Assembly: GCA_947179265.1 (NCBI GenBank)
Contig: CAMXBB010000080.1
Span: 1 to 6,583 of the forward strand
Direction: 5' to 3'
Source of the DNA: an uncultured Bacillota bacterium
GTDB taxonomy: Bacteria; Bacillota_I; Bacilli_A; RF39; UBA660
DNA length: 6,583 nucleotides
The notes below the pieces were generated by a model. That model saw only the letters and a list, made by a program, of their open reading frames with translations, ran no database searches and was not told where the DNA came from. The position numbers and the translations under genes were made by a program. This document shows positions 6,375 to 6,583 of this stretch, in pieces. Each line of letters starts with the position of its first letter. The stretch's first letter is position 1.

Positions 6375-6583
6375 GTTTGCTAAACTTATGATAAGGTCGT
6401 AAAAAGCAAATGATAATTCTACACATAATGATTTAATTGCCAATGATAAATAGGGTAAGATACTGATAATAAAAAAGAATGAATATTAAGAAATATATAT
6501 GAATGAAAAATGGCAAAACACTAACTAAGCTAGTGAATATTTATTGTTTGTATTATGGTATTGTGATATACTCTTAATAGGAT
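6375..6583. other. Non-coding stretch, no gene seen
   Basis: These 209 AT-rich bases contain only very short open frames (for example nine codons from the ATG near 6500) on the plus strand, and no recognisable RNA gene. The only clear element is the promoter at its right end. A short imperfect palindrome (CACTA at 6519-6523, TAGTG at 6531-6535) lies upstream of that promoter, but is too weak to call an operator. Confidence 0.6.
6544..6572 (+). promoter_or_regulatory. Promoter with extended -10 reading out of the window
   Basis: TTGTTT (6544-6549) is followed after 17 bases by TATACT (6567-6572), with TGA directly before it (6564-6566), an extended -10. Transcription would begin near 6579 and serve a gene starting beyond the right edge. 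It is separated from the ASST-like gene by a strong terminator, so that next gene is probably a different unit. Confidence 0.6.

Noticed and set aside
6519..6535. CACTA/TAGTG palindrome as an operator
   Set aside because: Only five bases per arm match and the site does not overlap the promoter at 6544-6572, so there is too little to support a call.

Overview
The window looks like a low-GC (AT-rich by eye), Gram-positive-type chromosome of the Bacilli/Erysipelotrichia/Mycoplasmatota-related sort common in animal gut metagenomes. The support is strong AT bias, AGGTG/AGGAG-type ribosome binding sites, mostly TAA stops, sigma-70-like promoters with extended -10 boxes, and surface proteins anchored by single N-terminal membrane helices. 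Every tryptophan I checked is TGG and no gene reads through an in-frame TGA, so the code appears standard rather than the Mycoplasma code. No phage, IS, CRISPR, tRNA or rRNA sequence was seen.

Layout. (1) 1-543: the 3' part of a GT4-like glycosyltransferase gene entering from the left, ending at a probable bidirectional terminator. (2) 548-757, minus strand: a small, very charged 69-residue protein of unknown function, convergent with the glycosyltransferase, with its own promoter at 775-802. (3) 891-1976: a membrane protein with an N-terminal four-cysteine zinc ribbon, a long Q/N/V-rich linker, one transmembrane helix and an extracytoplasmic domain. (4) 2097-4316: a 739-residue protein with a textbook type IV prepilin N-terminus followed by a very long, cysteine-containing, Tyr/Thr/Asn-rich ectodomain. 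(5) 4309-6318: a membrane-anchored arylsulfotransferase (ASST)-family beta-propeller protein whose start overlaps the prepilin stop by 8 bases. (6) 6341-6374: a strong intrinsic terminator, then about 200 bases without a gene, ending in a promoter that reads out of the window to the right.

How the parts fit. The prepilin-like and ASST-like genes share a promoter (2040-2068), overlap, and end at one terminator, so they are very probably one transcript and translationally coupled. The zinc-ribbon protein is upstream on the same strand with no terminator between and may be partly co-transcribed. All three are predicted to place a domain outside the membrane, and all three carry an even number of extracytoplasmic cysteines (2, 8 and 2), which suggests disulfide-stabilised cell-surface proteins. 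The most notable point is the prepilin/ASST pairing together with the apparent loss of one ASST active-site histidine. The function of this pair is not known to me, and any link to surface sulfation is speculation.
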